Assembly: GCA_910586535.1 (NCBI GenBank)
Contig: CAJUHS010000004.1
Span: 91,076-155,075, forward strand
Origin: an uncultured Oscillospiraceae bacterium
Lineage (GTDB): Bacteria; Bacillota; Clostridia; Oscillospirales; Ruminococcaceae
Direction of reading: 5' to 3'
DNA length: 64,000 nt
The notes beneath the pieces were generated by a model that was not told where the DNA came from, did not search any database, and saw only the letters and a program-made list of their open reading frames with translations. Every line of letters starts with the position of its first letter. Positions within the stretch are counted from its first letter, which is position 1. A program made the position numbers and the translations under genes. Below are positions 45,778 to 54,517 of the stretch, in pieces.

Positions 45778-46599
45778 TCATATTATTTTGTACCGTGCGC
45801 GGTTATCCAAGGCTTTTCCGTTCAGGTTATAGACCGCGTCGATGATATAATTCCGGTAGGACGAACTGCCGTCCAAAGCAGTGAGCCGCTCATAAGCTGT
45901 TTCGCCGCACACTCCCATTGCGCATACCGCAGCGGCGGCGGCTTCAAGAATGCTTTCCGGATTCGCCGCGGCATAGGCCGCAGTCATCGCCGAAAGCTGA
46001 CAGCCTGTTCCGGTAACGCTGCCCATCATCGGTTGTCCGTTATAAATGCAGTACGCTGTTTTACTGTCGGAGACAATATCTATCGCACCTGTAACGGCTA
46101 CGACCGCGCCCGTTCTTGCGGAAAAGTCTTTCACAAATTGGCATACGCTCTCCAGATTTTCTTCGGCAACAACGTCGGCGGAATCTGCGTCAACGCCCTT
46201 TGTTGTACCGCTTCCCGCTGCAAGAGTCTTTATCTCGGAAATATTTCCACGTATGACCGCAAACCATACCTCGTCCAAAAGCTTTAAAGCGGTCTCCGTC
46301 CTAAGCTTTGAAGCTCCCGCACCCACAGGGTCGAGGACAACAGGGAGTCCCAGTCCGTTGGCTTTTTTTCCTGCCGCAAGCATTGATGGAATGGTGCGGC
46401 TGTTAAGCGTGCCTATGTTGATATTGAGACCGCTGCACAAAGCGGTTATCTCCTCAACCTCGGCTATATCGTCGGACATAATCGGAGAGCCTCCGCAGGC
46501 AAGCAGAATATTTGCGCAGTCGTTTACAGTGACGTAATTGGTTATATTGTGCACCAAAGGACGAAGCTTTCTGACATTTTCAAGCATTTCACCAAGCAT
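45778..46599 (-). CDS. thiM: hydroxyethylthiazole kinase
   Basis: 273 residues from the ATG at 46599 (MLGEMLENVRKL), preferred to one 18 nt upstream because AAAGGAG is properly spaced from it. RPLVHNITNYVTVND, GASPIMSDD-type GGSPIMSDDI, LDPVGAG and VTGTGCQLSAM are ThiM features. It phosphorylates salvaged hydroxyethylthiazole. With thiW it indicates thiazole salvage. Confidence 0.95.
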   Translation of the reverse strand: MLGEMLENVRKLRPLVHNITNYVTVNDCANILLACGGSPIMSDDIAEVEEITALCSGLNINIGTLNSRTIPSMLAAGKKANGLGLPVVLDPVGAGASKLRTETALKLLDEVWFAVIRGNISEIKTLAAGSGTTKGVDADSADVVAEENLESVCQFVKDFSARTGAVVAVTGAIDIVSDSKTAYCIYNGQPMMGSVTGTGCQLSAMTAAYAAANPESILEAAAAAVCAMGVCGETAYERLTALDGSSSYRNYIIDAVYNLNGKALDNRARYKII

Positions 46600-46716
46600 T
46601 TTAAAATCTCCTTTCATACTAATTTCAGTCTAAAAAGCGTTTAAAAAATCAAGAAAAAACCGGCATATATGGTTTTTGCGCAGGGTTTTAATTACTCTTT
46701 TGGACAGAAATCAGTA

Positions 46717-47232
46717 TTAATCCGCAGGACGTTTTATTACGCCTGTTTTTCCGACAGCCGCCAGCAGTATTCCCGATAAAACCGAGCCTGCCGCAGTGGA
46801 TACCAAAAACGGAACTATGTATGCATAGAACGCGATCTCGCCCGCGCTTTTTCCCATAAGAAGAATTGCGACGGGATATGCGCAGAGTCCCCCAAGTATT
46901 GCCGTACCGAAAACCTCGGCAAGCAAAGCAAGGGGTAGATTTTTCGTTTTGTGATACATAATACCGCATAAAAGCGCGCCGAACATACTTCCTGGGAAAG
47001 CCATAAGGCTGCCCAGACCGAAAATATTGCGGATAAGGCTTGCGGTAAAAGCAACTCCCGCGCCGTACCAGGGACCGAGTATCACCGCGCAGAGTATGTT
47101 CACCATATGCTGCACGGGAGCGCATCTGCTGCCGAAAACGGGAAAGGAAAACATACTTCCAGCGACTGCGGCTGCACAGAGAATGCAGGCTATGCACAGT
47201 TTTTTAGTTTTCAGAGTGTGAATCGTTTTCAT
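46717..47232 (-). CDS. thiW: ThiW, ECF-type thiazole-precursor transporter S component
   Basis: 171 residues with about five or six transmembrane helices. The RCAPVQHMVNILCAVILGPWYG segment, split at its AP and PWYG, and PGSMFGALLCGI fit ThiW, the energy-coupling-factor substrate-binding subunit usually paired with thiM under TPP control. It would import hydroxyethylthiazole using shared ECF ATPases encoded elsewhere. First gene after the TPP riboswitch and the 47290-47535 element. Confidence 0.9.
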   Translation of the reverse strand: MKTIHTLKTKKLCIACILCAAAVAGSMFSFPVFGSRCAPVQHMVNILCAVILGPWYGAGVAFTASLIRNIFGLGSLMAFPGSMFGALLCGIMYHKTKNLPLALLAEVFGTAILGGLCAYPVAILLMGKSAGEIAFYAYIVPFLVSTAAGSVLSGILLAAVGKTGVIKRPAD

Positions 47233-47289
47233 GACAATATCTCCTTTGAAATCAATTGAGAACGGTATAACAGCGCCGCTCCCTAAAAT

Positions 47290-47535
47290 ATGCGTAAATA
47301 TCAGCCGCGGGAATTTTCCGCTGCAAGGCTGATCCGCAGGGGTGTAGGTCGGTCGGAGCTTAATGGCCCCCTCTCACGCCGGAACACGGCTTCCCATCGC
47401 TGTTATTTTTCACGCAGTATGCTTTACTCCGCGAAAATTACGGACAAAAGGCGCTCCCCTCCCGTCCGCCCGGTCTTTCCGGGACTCCAACTTTGCTGGA
47501 GATACCGTTCTTCACTTCCTTTCAAAAGGATAAAA
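47290..47535 (-). ncRNA. GC-rich structured element between TPP terminator and thiW
   Basis: About 245 nt with several hairpins on the minus strand: CTCCAGC/GTTGGAG, CCCGG/CCGGG, GGAC...GTCC, TTTTCGCG/TGCGTGAAAA, and ATCAGCC/GGCTGAT followed by a T-rich stretch. No Shine-Dalgarno-linked ORF fits. It lies inside the 5' leader, after a complete riboswitch plus terminator. I recall similar sequence as a dispersed intergenic repeat in related genomes but cannot verify this. It may be a repeat, a second regulatory RNA or both. Confidence 0.45.
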
Positions 47536-47540
47536 TAAGA

Positions 47541-47585
47541 CAAAAAATAAGCCGTCCTGTCTGCATTCCATGCGCAGAGGACAGC
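47541..47585 (-). terminator. TPP riboswitch terminator
   Basis: Minus-strand GCTGTCCT/AGGACGGC outer stem with inner CTGC/GCAG, then TTATTTTTTGTC. It lies directly after the aptamer. Confidence 0.88.
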
Positions 47586-47602
47586 CCCGAAAGCCTTTAA
47601 AA

Positions 47603-47736
47603 GTCCCTGCGTTGGCATTATCCAAATCAGGTCGCCGCCGACCGTTGAAAGTTGAACGGAGCGGTTTGCGGTCGAAGGTCTCACCTTCCTCTCAGCCTGT
47701 GCGGCCTTACTTAAAGAAAGACCCGCAAGCTCCCGC
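47603..47736 (-). ncRNA. TPP (THI-box) riboswitch
   Basis: Minus strand from 47736: GCGGGAGCTTGCGGG start, the CTGAGAGGAAGG pyrimidine-binding segment, then ACCTGATTTGGATAATGCCA and CGCAGGGA at the end. These are the conserved THI-box blocks in order, with a long variable P3 arm. It controls the thiW-M-E-D-C operon by thiamin diphosphate-induced termination. Confidence 0.96.
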
Positions 47737-47756
47737 ATATTTAATTGTCTTCCCAT

Positions 47757-47785
47757 AGTATACACCATTTTTTTCGGTTTTGCAA
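47757..47785 (-). promoter_or_regulatory. thi operon promoter
   Basis: Minus-strand TTGCAA (47785-47780), 17-bp spacer, TATACT (47762-47757), just upstream of the TPP aptamer. Confidence 0.85.
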
Positions 47786-47865
47786 TACCTTTTTAATATT
47801 TTATTGCTGAAATGTACAATAAATAAAAAGTATTTTGTAGAATGCGCCGAATCATTGTAAACCGA

Positions 47866-47894
47866 TTGACCGAAACATAAAAATATGGTAAAAT
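47866..47894 (+). promoter_or_regulatory. chemoreceptor promoter
   Basis: TTGACC (47866-47871), 17-bp spacer, TAAAAT (47889-47894). The leader to the gene is about 60 nt. Confidence 0.7.
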
Positions 47895-47959
47895 GATATA
47901 AAAATTAAGGGGAGTTTGCGGTTGCTTTTGACGTTCCCGCTATGGAAGGACTGACCTCT

Positions 47960-49486
47960 GTGAACAACGTTATACGCAATTACATCAATAAAACATATAC
48001 GCTCGTAATTATTCTTACTACAGGAAGCACCACTATTGCAGGCGCAACGTTCCTTTTGATGAAAATGTTCGGACTGTATCCCGACGTTTCCTATACGGGA
48101 CTGGGGATCTTTCTTGCAACTTGCGTTATCTATCTGATAACGGGCTTTATATTTATCAGAACCGCTTATTCTGAAAACCTTGACGGCGGAAAAAGCCTGA
48201 AGCCGGGAATGCTCACGGCAGGAAAGATATTTCTGAACATTCTGCTTGTGGTTCAGTTCAATTTTATCGCTTATCTTATCCCGTCAAGAGACTACTGGGC
48301 GTTTGCGTTTTATTTTGTGATCGTAATGTCGTTCCTGCTTGACTTTAAGTTCATTTGCATCTGCGCGGGGGAAATACTCGCTTCGTTGGCTGTCCTGTTT
48401 ATAGTAAGACCGTCGTCGCTTCCGGTAAGGGACGGACTTTTTGCGGCGGACTCGCTGCTGCGCATTATAGGCATTGTTCTGTCCGTTTTCGGAGTAGTGC
48501 TGCTCGTTTTCTTTGTAAACCGTTACCTTGTCAATATTAAAAAGGACGACAGCGCCCGAGTGGAAAATATACTTATGGCTGCGAAATCCGTTTCGAGAGA
48601 CTTGCTTGATTCGGGAGAAGCACTCACACGGATATCAGAAAGCGGGAGAGGTCTTGCAAAGGAGCTTGCCGCCACCGGCGAGGAGCTTCTTGCAGGCAGC
48701 AACATACTCAGCGGAAAAGCAAGCCAAAGCATTTCCAATCTGAACGAGCTAAAGGACTGCGAGGCAAGATTTAACGAGACCGTTGAAAAGGCGGCTCAGA
48801 CTTCCCGCGACCTTATAGACAAATCCGGAGAAAACGAAAAAGCCATGCACGAGCTTAAAACGGCGAACGACGAAATTACAGAATCCATGAGGTCTACCCA
48901 CGAGGCAGCGGGAGGTCTTCAGTCTGCGATAAAGGGTATAGACGTTACGCTGAATCTGATAAACGATATCGCTTTCAGGACGAATATCCTGTCTATCAAC
49001 GCGGCGGTCGAAGCTGCTCATGCAGGAGAGGCGGGAAAAGGCTTTGCGGTAGTTGCCGGCGAGGTCGGAAGCCTTGCGACCAGCACTCAGTCCTCCCTGG
49101 AAAATATCCAGAATATCGTGGATCAGGTCAGGGCAAACGTCTGCCAGATGCTGGAGCGGGTTGAGGAAAACTACATAAAGCTTGACCGTCAGGGCGAATA
49201 TTTTGCAAACGTTTTTGAAAACCTTGTTGCTATGAACAGACTGCTCCAGCAGGCTGTGAGCGACATTGACGCAATGAACGAGGCGCACGGCAGACAGTCC
49301 GAGGTCATAGGACGCACTGTGGACATAAGCGAGGATATCGCAGATTCCATTAACAATGAAAACGCGGGCTTCACGGCGATCTCGAATATGGCGGAAAGCA
49401 ACGCGGCGGACATAGTTAAAATGTCCGAGCAGATCAGGGCGATCAACGAAATGGCGGAGCGTATCGACGATCTGCTGAAAGCATAG
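47960..49486 (+). CDS. methyl-accepting chemotaxis protein
   Basis: 508 residues if started at the GTG at 47960, which has GGAAGGA nine nt upstream; an in-frame ATG at 47942 lacks a suitable site. Five or six membrane helices fill about residues 10-195, with no large extracytoplasmic loop and no clear HAMP. The cytoplasmic signalling domain carries the hairpin tip RTNILSINAAVEAAHAGEAG and KGFAVVAGEVGSLATST. It probably senses membrane or intracellular conditions and signals to CheA/CheW. The esterase gene follows after 30 nt. Confidence 0.92.
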   Translation: MNNVIRNYINKTYTLVIILTTGSTTIAGATFLLMKMFGLYPDVSYTGLGIFLATCVIYLITGFIFIRTAYSENLDGGKSLKPGMLTAGKIFLNILLVVQFNFIAYLIPSRDYWAFAFYFVIVMSFLLDFKFICICAGEILASLAVLFIVRPSSLPVRDGLFAADSLLRIIGIVLSVFGVVLLVFFVNRYLVNIKKDDSARVENILMAAKSVSRDLLDSGEALTRISESGRGLAKELAATGEELLAGSNILSGKASQSISNLNELKDCEARFNETVEKAAQTSRDLIDKSGENEKAMHELKTANDEITESMRSTHEAAGGLQSAIKGIDVTLNLINDIAFRTNILSINAAVEAAHAGEAGKGFAVVAGEVGSLATSTQSSLENIQNIVDQVRANVCQMLERVEENYIKLDRQGEYFANVFENLVAMNRLLQQAVSDIDAMNEAHGRQSEVIGRTVDISEDIADSINNENAGFTAISNMAESNAADIVKMSEQIRAINEMAERIDDLLKA

Positions 49487-49516
49487 CGTTGACTATAGAA
49501 AAGGAGGATCACTGCA

Positions 49517-50299
49517 ATGGCATATTTTACGGTAAGACTTTTCGCAAATTCCCTCAGGAGGCGCACTACCTTTGAAATGTTTATTCCCAATGATATTCGG
49601 GAGGACATTCCCCATGAAGAAAAAAAGGGAAAGATAAAAACTCTTTTTCTGCTCCACGGCTATACTGGGGACGCGGGAAACTGGGTACCCGAATATATTG
49701 CGGAAAAATATAATTTTGCGATAGTTATGCCAACGGGCGAAAATGCTTTCTGGCTGGACGGAATTTCCACCGGTCACAATTACTGCACCTTCCTCGGCGA
49801 GGAGCTTGTGAACTATGTCCGCAAGACATTCGGGCTTGCTATGTCCGCCGATGAGACCTGCATTATGGGACTTTCCATGGGCGGCTTCGGAGCATTGCAC
49901 ACGGCGTTCAGGTACCCGGACGTTTTCGGAAAAACCGCCGCACTTTCCTCTGCGCTCATCGTTCACGGCATTGCGGGAATGAAGCCCGGAGGACAGGACG
50001 GACTTGCAAATTATGAATATTACCGCGAATGCTTCGGAGACCTCGACAAGGTGCTGGAGAGTGACAACAACCCCGAGGTGCTTGTTAAAAGGCTGAAAGA
50101 TCAGGGCAAAAAGATTCCGGAGATGTTTATATCCTGCGGTACGGAGGATTTTCTGCTCGAAAATAACAGGCAGTTCCACAGCTTCCTGAATGAAAACGAT
50201 ATAGCTCACACTTACATCGAAAGCGCAGGCGGACACGATATGGCGTTCTGGAACGAGTACGCGATAAAATTTTCTGAGGCTATGTTCGGAGACAACTAA
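49517..50299 (+). CDS. secretory-type esterase (EstA / S-formylglutathione hydrolase-like fold)
   Basis: 260 residues, AAAGGAGG before the ATG. LFLLHGYTGDAGNWV (oxyanion), nucleophile GLSMGGFGALH with Ser near residue 118, acid in SCGTEDFLLE and base in GGHDMAFWNEY give a full triad. The family includes acetylxylan, feruloyl and tributyrin esterases. There is no signal peptide, so it acts in the cytoplasm, probably deacylating imported oligosaccharides. Adjacent to a GH26 mannanase, fitting hemicellulose use. Confidence 0.85.
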   Translation: MAYFTVRLFANSLRRRTTFEMFIPNDIREDIPHEEKKGKIKTLFLLHGYTGDAGNWVPEYIAEKYNFAIVMPTGENAFWLDGISTGHNYCTFLGEELVNYVRKTFGLAMSADETCIMGLSMGGFGALHTAFRYPDVFGKTAALSSALIVHGIAGMKPGGQDGLANYEYYRECFGDLDKVLESDNNPEVLVKRLKDQGKKIPEMFISCGTEDFLLENNRQFHSFLNENDIAHTYIESAGGHDMAFWNEYAIKFSEAMFGDN

Positions 50300-50390
50300 G
50301 ACCGCGGCACAGCGCAGAAGTACGCAGTTTTCACTATTATGAAAGGAGCTGTCCTCTGCGGGGCTTGTACAACGCAGAGGATATAGAGTT

Positions 50391-51476
50391 ATGGTTACTA
50401 AAGTTAAAAAATTATTTGCGGCAGCGGTGGTTGCAGCCGCTGCATTCTCGGCTGTTTCCTGCGGAAGCGTCGCGGGAACAGGCGCCGCGGAAATAACGGT
50501 CTCCGCGCTTGCATCGGAGAGCGTTTCCAAAACAGAGCCGGCAGGAGCTTCCAAAAAGGAAACAAAGCCTAAGCTTTCCAATCCCAACGCTGCGAAAGAG
50601 GCGCAGGCTCTGTATGAATATATTACGGATACCTACCGCAACGGCATTATTTCAGGACAACAGGAGTCCACATGGATGGGCAGCGACCAGTACGAGTTCG
50701 ACTACATATATAAGAACACAGGCAAGTATCCCGCTATAAGAGGTCTCGACTATATGAACGACGACTTCGAGGGCGTAAACAAGCGTGCTGAGGAGTGGTA
50801 CAAAAAGGGCGGCATAGTAACTATCTGCTGGCACTGCGGTTCTGATTTCAGCCACAGCTGGGACGAGTGCATGAAAACCGAGATAGCCGACTGGGACAAG
50901 GCTCTCACTGAGGGTACCGCCGAATATAAGGCTCTTATCGCGGGCATGGACAAGGCAGCCAAAGCTTTAAAGGAGCTGAAGGACAAGAATATCCCCGTGC
51001 TGTGGAGACCTTTTCATGAGTTCGACGGCGGCTGGTTCTGGTGGGGAAAAGGCGGCGCGGACAACTTTGTAAAGCTCTGGAGGATCATGTATGACCGCTA
51101 CACCAACCACTGGGAGCTTGACAATCTTATCTGGGTGCTGGGCTATTCGGGCAACGGCAGGAATTACGATAAGTGGTATCCCGGCGACGAATATGTTGAC
51201 ATAGCGGGCGCGGATTCCTACAACGACGGAGCCAACGCAAACCTTTACACAAAGGTGCAGAATGTTGCTGGCGAGAAAATGCCAATATGCTTCCACGAGT
51301 GCGGACGTATTCCCACTGTGAAGCAGCTTTCCGATGAAAAAGCCGACTGGGTATGGTTCATGACATGGCATACCGAGCACATCACCGGTCATAACGATAA
51401 AAATGTACTCAAGGAGATTTATAACGATAAATATGTTATTACTCTTGACGAGCTGCCTGACGATCTGTACGAATAA
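50391..51476 (+). CDS. GH26 beta-mannanase, lipoprotein
   Basis: 361 residues. Type II signal peptide with lipobox AVSC near residue 24 and a short Lys/Pro linker. The GH26 domain has ISGQQESTWMG, the acid/base in WRPFHEFDGGWFWWG (near residue 210), and the nucleophile in CFHECGRIPT (near residue 302), with WFMTWHTEHI near the end. It cleaves beta-1,4-mannan. There is no dockerin or binding module, as with the GH5 enzyme, so both are free cell-surface lipoproteins. Confidence 0.93.
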   Translation: MVTKVKKLFAAAVVAAAAFSAVSCGSVAGTGAAEITVSALASESVSKTEPAGASKKETKPKLSNPNAAKEAQALYEYITDTYRNGIISGQQESTWMGSDQYEFDYIYKNTGKYPAIRGLDYMNDDFEGVNKRAEEWYKKGGIVTICWHCGSDFSHSWDECMKTEIADWDKALTEGTAEYKALIAGMDKAAKALKELKDKNIPVLWRPFHEFDGGWFWWGKGGADNFVKLWRIMYDRYTNHWELDNLIWVLGYSGNGRNYDKWYPGDEYVDIAGADSYNDGANANLYTKVQNVAGEKMPICFHECGRIPTVKQLSDEKADWVWFMTWHTEHITGHNDKNVLKEIYNDKYVITLDELPDDLYE

Positions 51477-51841
51477 TTACAAAAAAGTTTTTTCCGAACC
51501 CAAAGGCGACAGTGTAATTTTGCTCTGAACATATTTACGCTGTCGCTTCTCAATAAACAGAAAAACGGCTTTAAGAACTTGAAATCGGCCTGCATTTGCA
51601 GCTTTTATCCACTTTTTGGGTGACATAATAAAAGCGTTTGAACCAGCCTCATTTAAAATTTGGATTATTCATTTGCTCCCGTAACCCTAAAAATTCAAGT
51701 GTGGATTTAGAACACCGTCAATTTTTACAATGTCCTTAGGCTCATCACTTCTGTACCCGGCAACATCGGTGTCTTTGGCTTGGATTACGCTTTTTATGCT
51801 GTTATTCTGCATTTTTTTATTTTTCCCGTTCTGCTCTTAAA
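51477..51841. other. degenerate intergenic stretch left of the IS remnant
   Basis: About 365 nt after the GH26 gene. GCTTTTAT (from 51600) and ATAAAAGC form an 8-bp inverted repeat around CCACTTTTTGGGTGACA, which resembles an IS3-type terminal repeat. A 41-codon minus-strand ORF is listed separately. Otherwise nothing recognised. Confidence 0.4.
51687..51812 (-). CDS. possible small ORF (41 residues)
   Basis: Minus-strand ATG at 51812, starting MQNNSIKSVIQAKDTDVAGY, ending NPHLNF. Coding-like composition, but the ribosome site is weak and no homologue is recognised. It may be part of a decayed gene near the IS remnant. Confidence 0.25.
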   Translation of the reverse strand: MQNNSIKSVIQAKDTDVAGYRSDEPKDIVKIDGVLNPHLNF

Positions 51842-52090
51842 TGCCCCCAAAAAGTCAGACAAAGATTTAAAAGAATAATTGTACAAAGCGACCGGAAGCA
51901 ATTTTGGTCGCTGTTGTTATGCGGCTTTGTGTCTGTATTCGACAGGAGATAGTCCGTCAAGCTTAAGCCTGATACGCTTGTTGTTGTACCAATCAATATG
52001 GCCTGTAAGCTCTGAAACAAAATGCTCAACAGATGTAAATCCCTGCAAATACAGTAATTTCGTTGTACTTACAAATTCTAACCGGTCTTT
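51842..52090 (-). mobile_element. IS3-family transposase remnant with one terminal repeat
   Basis: The minus-strand frame ending at 51917 encodes LLYLQGF, then FVSELTGHIDWYNNKRIRLK and DGLSPVEYRHKAA, the last residues of an IS3/IS150-type OrfB integrase, including the last catalytic-domain helix but no DDE residues. A TGTCTGACTTTTTGGGGGCA end (minus strand, 51861-51842) lies about 55 nt beyond the stop, as a terminal inverted repeat. The rest of the element is missing; frames upstream of about 52090 are degraded. It marks the left edge of the peptide-export locus. Confidence 0.85.
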
Positions 52091-52254
52091 TTCTTTTTTC
52101 CCTTTTTCGGTATTTTTTCACACTCTTTTATTATATCATCTTTGCAATCAAAAAAACGATTTTCGGCCGGCTTTTTAGACAGACTGACATCAGGAATACC
52201 ACATATTATTGCGGCATTTCTGATGTTAATTATTTAACAATTTGCTTGTTCACC

Positions 52255-52315
52255 GGTAAACGGTAGCTGTAGGGCGGTAAACGGTATTGAAAAAGTATTG
52301 CATATGTGCTAAAAT
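52255..52315 (+). promoter_or_regulatory. LytTR-type repeat pair and promoter of the regulator gene
   Basis: GGTAAACGG at 52255-52263 and 52276-52284, 21 bp apart, is the reverse complement of the CCGTTYACC repeats found at 54416 and 54692. Promoter TTGAAA (52287-52292), 17-bp spacer, TAAAAT (52310-52315). The sites end 2 bp before the -35 but in the opposite orientation to the other two pairs. Confidence 0.75.
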
Positions 52316-52346
52316 AAAAATATATTTATTAAGCGAGGGTGAACTT

Positions 52347-53057
52347 ATGAAATACAAAATTGCGATTTGCGATGATGAAAATATTATAATTGACGATATA
52401 GTTTCAAAATTGCGTAATAGAAGCAATGAATACGAAATAGTACGCTGCAATTCGGGAAATGAGCTTCTGAAAATTTCTGCTGATTACAATATACTTTTTC
52501 TTGATATTGAAATGCCCGGAATAAGCGGTATGGAAACTGCGTTTCAGCTTCGTGAGAAAAAATATGATGGAATAATTATTTTTCTTACAAGTCATATTGA
52601 GTTTATGCCGGACGCATTTAAAGTAAAAGCTTTCAGATTTTTGAATAAGCCAATTGATATTGAAAAATTCAATGAAGCATTTTCTGCTGCCGAGAATGAA
52701 ATAATTAATACCGAACATATTTTGATCAAGGAACGTGATAAATCGGTATACATTAAGCTTACGGATATAGTTTATCTTGAAGCCTATGGAGATGGCACTT
52801 ATATTTATGATAAAAACAAGCACGCGTATGATACTGATAAACCGATGAAATATTGGAAAGAGCAAATAGGTTCGGAGCATTTCTTTCAAATTAATAAATC
52901 AACGATAGTGTCCTTCTTGTATTTTTCATCAATTTCTACCGATGGAAGCATATATGTACCGTTGTATGATATAAGCTTGTCATCATCGCGAAGGAACTGT
53001 GCAGCGTTTAAGGAAGCATTTTTTAAATATGCTAAAAAATATGCTAAGACAATGTGA
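52347..53057 (+). CDS. AgrA-like LytTR response regulator
   Basis: 236 residues from the ATG at 52347 behind GCGAGGGTG. Receiver domain with IAICDDENIIIDDI, phospho-acceptor in ILFLDIEMPGISGMETA and conserved Lys in FRFLNKPID. LytTR DNA-binding domain from about residue 135 (LIKERDKSVYIKLTDIVYLEA, split at IKL; FFQINKSTIVS). It should bind the 9-bp repeat pairs in this locus. Paired with the GHKL kinase 10 nt downstream, an Agr/Com-type quorum-sensing arrangement. AT-rich compared with the chromosome around it. Confidence 0.92.
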   Translation: MKYKIAICDDENIIIDDIVSKLRNRSNEYEIVRCNSGNELLKISADYNILFLDIEMPGISGMETAFQLREKKYDGIIIFLTSHIEFMPDAFKVKAFRFLNKPIDIEKFNEAFSAAENEIINTEHILIKERDKSVYIKLTDIVYLEAYGDGTYIYDKNKHAYDTDKPMKYWKEQIGSEHFFQINKSTIVSFLYFSSISTDGSIYVPLYDISLSSSRRNCAAFKEAFFKYAKKYAKTM

Positions 53058-53067
53058 GGTCGGGAAA

Positions 53068-54339
53068 ATGATAAAAAATATTGCTTTTGATTTGCTTAAA
53101 TTTTTTATTGAATTTATAAAATTGTTTCCGGTTATGTATATAATTATGGATTTTGAACTGCAGAATAAAAAGAAAATACTATTGTATTCATTGGGTGCAA
53201 TATTTTTATGTATTATAGCTTCTCTTTCGGGTATAAGCGGAATAATGCCGATAACGGCATATATTTGTTTTATTTATACTATTTTAATTTTAAAAGGAAA
53301 GCGAAAAACAATTTATGGTCTTGCTATACATATTGGTATAAGTATTACGGATATGCTTGTTTCATCAGTATATTTGATGTTTGATGAAAATAATAGTTTT
53401 GAAAATATAATAAGTGATAAATATACAAATATTATTAGCAATTCAGTAAGTATATTGATTATTGGACTTATAATAGTTGTTTTTTTAGTTTTCAAAAAAT
53501 ATAGAAATAATAATTACAGAATAAATATTTTTTACTTGTTTCTTATAATTGCGGGAGAAGTTTCAATCGGCGGTTTTATAACAGCATTTCAATTTGTCAA
53601 AGGGTACAGCAAGATGTTTGCGGTAATGCTTTGCATAGGCGGAATCGTGTTTCTTATTTTATCTGTTGTAATGATGATAAATTATATATCAAAAAATCAT
53701 TATAAGGAAATTGCAGATATAAATGAAAGGCTGTTAAAAAGCAAAGAAAATTATTACACAATGCTTTTGCAAAAGGATAGGGATACGATAAAATTCCGAC
53801 ATGATATAAGCAAGCACCTGAATTGTATGTACATATTGTTTGATAAGGGTAAATATGACGAACTACGCAAATATTTTGATAAAATAGGCGCCGAATTAAA
53901 CGAGCTTCGTCCAAAAATTCAGACGGGCAACGATTTGGTGAGTGCTATATTAAATGATATTACAGACAAATATTCCTCGGTCAAATATGAAATTGAGGGG
54001 AAATTATCAAACGAAATAAGCGTATGCAGTATGGATTTATGTACAATTTTTTATAATTTATTTGAAAACGCTTTTGCCGCCGCTGACAAAAGCGATAAAA
54101 AATCTGTCATAGTTTCTTTTAAATATATCGGGTGTAATTTGTTTTGCAGAATAGAAAATTCCACGCTCCATAATGTGAGTATCTTAAACAATCGGCTTGT
54201 TACGGAAAAAGAAGACAAAGAAAATCATGGGTTTGGAACGAAAAATGCTGCTGCCTGCATTGAAAAAAACGGTGGCACTATTGAGTTTAGCTGTGATAAT
54301 AATTTATTTTTAGCGGAAGTTGTATTCCCTATAATGTAA
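53068..54339 (+). CDS. AgrC/ComD-like GHKL sensor histidine kinase
   Basis: 423 residues from the ATG at 53068 behind GAGGTCGGG. Six hydrophobic segments cover about residues 8-205, the usual peptide-pheromone receptor topology. A coiled linker leads to FRHDISKHLNCMYI (phospho-His in the HDI motif), NLFENAFAAADKS (N-box) and GFGTKNAAACIEKNGG (G-box), the GHKL subfamily of HPK10. It probably senses a secreted peptide. No AgrB-type processing protease is in the window. Confidence 0.92.
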   Translation: MIKNIAFDLLKFFIEFIKLFPVMYIIMDFELQNKKKILLYSLGAIFLCIIASLSGISGIMPITAYICFIYTILILKGKRKTIYGLAIHIGISITDMLVSSVYLMFDENNSFENIISDKYTNIISNSVSILIIGLIIVVFLVFKKYRNNNYRINIFYLFLIIAGEVSIGGFITAFQFVKGYSKMFAVMLCIGGIVFLILSVVMMINYISKNHYKEIADINERLLKSKENYYTMLLQKDRDTIKFRHDISKHLNCMYILFDKGKYDELRKYFDKIGAELNELRPKIQTGNDLVSAILNDITDKYSSVKYEIEGKLSNEISVCSMDLCTIFYNLFENAFAAADKSDKKSVIVSFKYIGCNLFCRIENSTLHNVSILNNRLVTEKEDKENHGFGTKNAAACIEKNGGTIEFSCDNNLFLAEVVFPIM

Positions 54340-54415
54340 TATATTTCCGCAAATGAAAATCGGCTTTGATTTTAACAATTAAAGCCGATTTTTGTCATAT
54401 TATGTAAATTGTTTG

Positions 54416-54483
54416 CCGTTCACCGCCAATCAGCTACCGTTCACCGGAAAACTATTGCAATTTCATTTCGATTGTGTTATAAC
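54416..54483 (+). promoter_or_regulatory. LytTR-type repeat pair and promoter of the 20-codon ORF
   Basis: CCGTTCACC at 54416-54424 and 54437-54445 (21 bp apart). Nine bp later TTGCAA (54455-54460), 17-bp spacer, TATAAC (54478-54483). The same arrangement, with the same 9-bp gap, occurs at 54692. Confidence 0.85.
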
Positions 54484-54517
54484 TAAGGCATAAACTAATT
54501 AACAAGGAGTGAATAAA

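Noticed and set aside
49493..50587. 364-codon open frame antisense to the esterase and GH26 start
   Set aside because: It crosses two well-supported genes and an intergenic gap; no promoter or ribosome site was seen.
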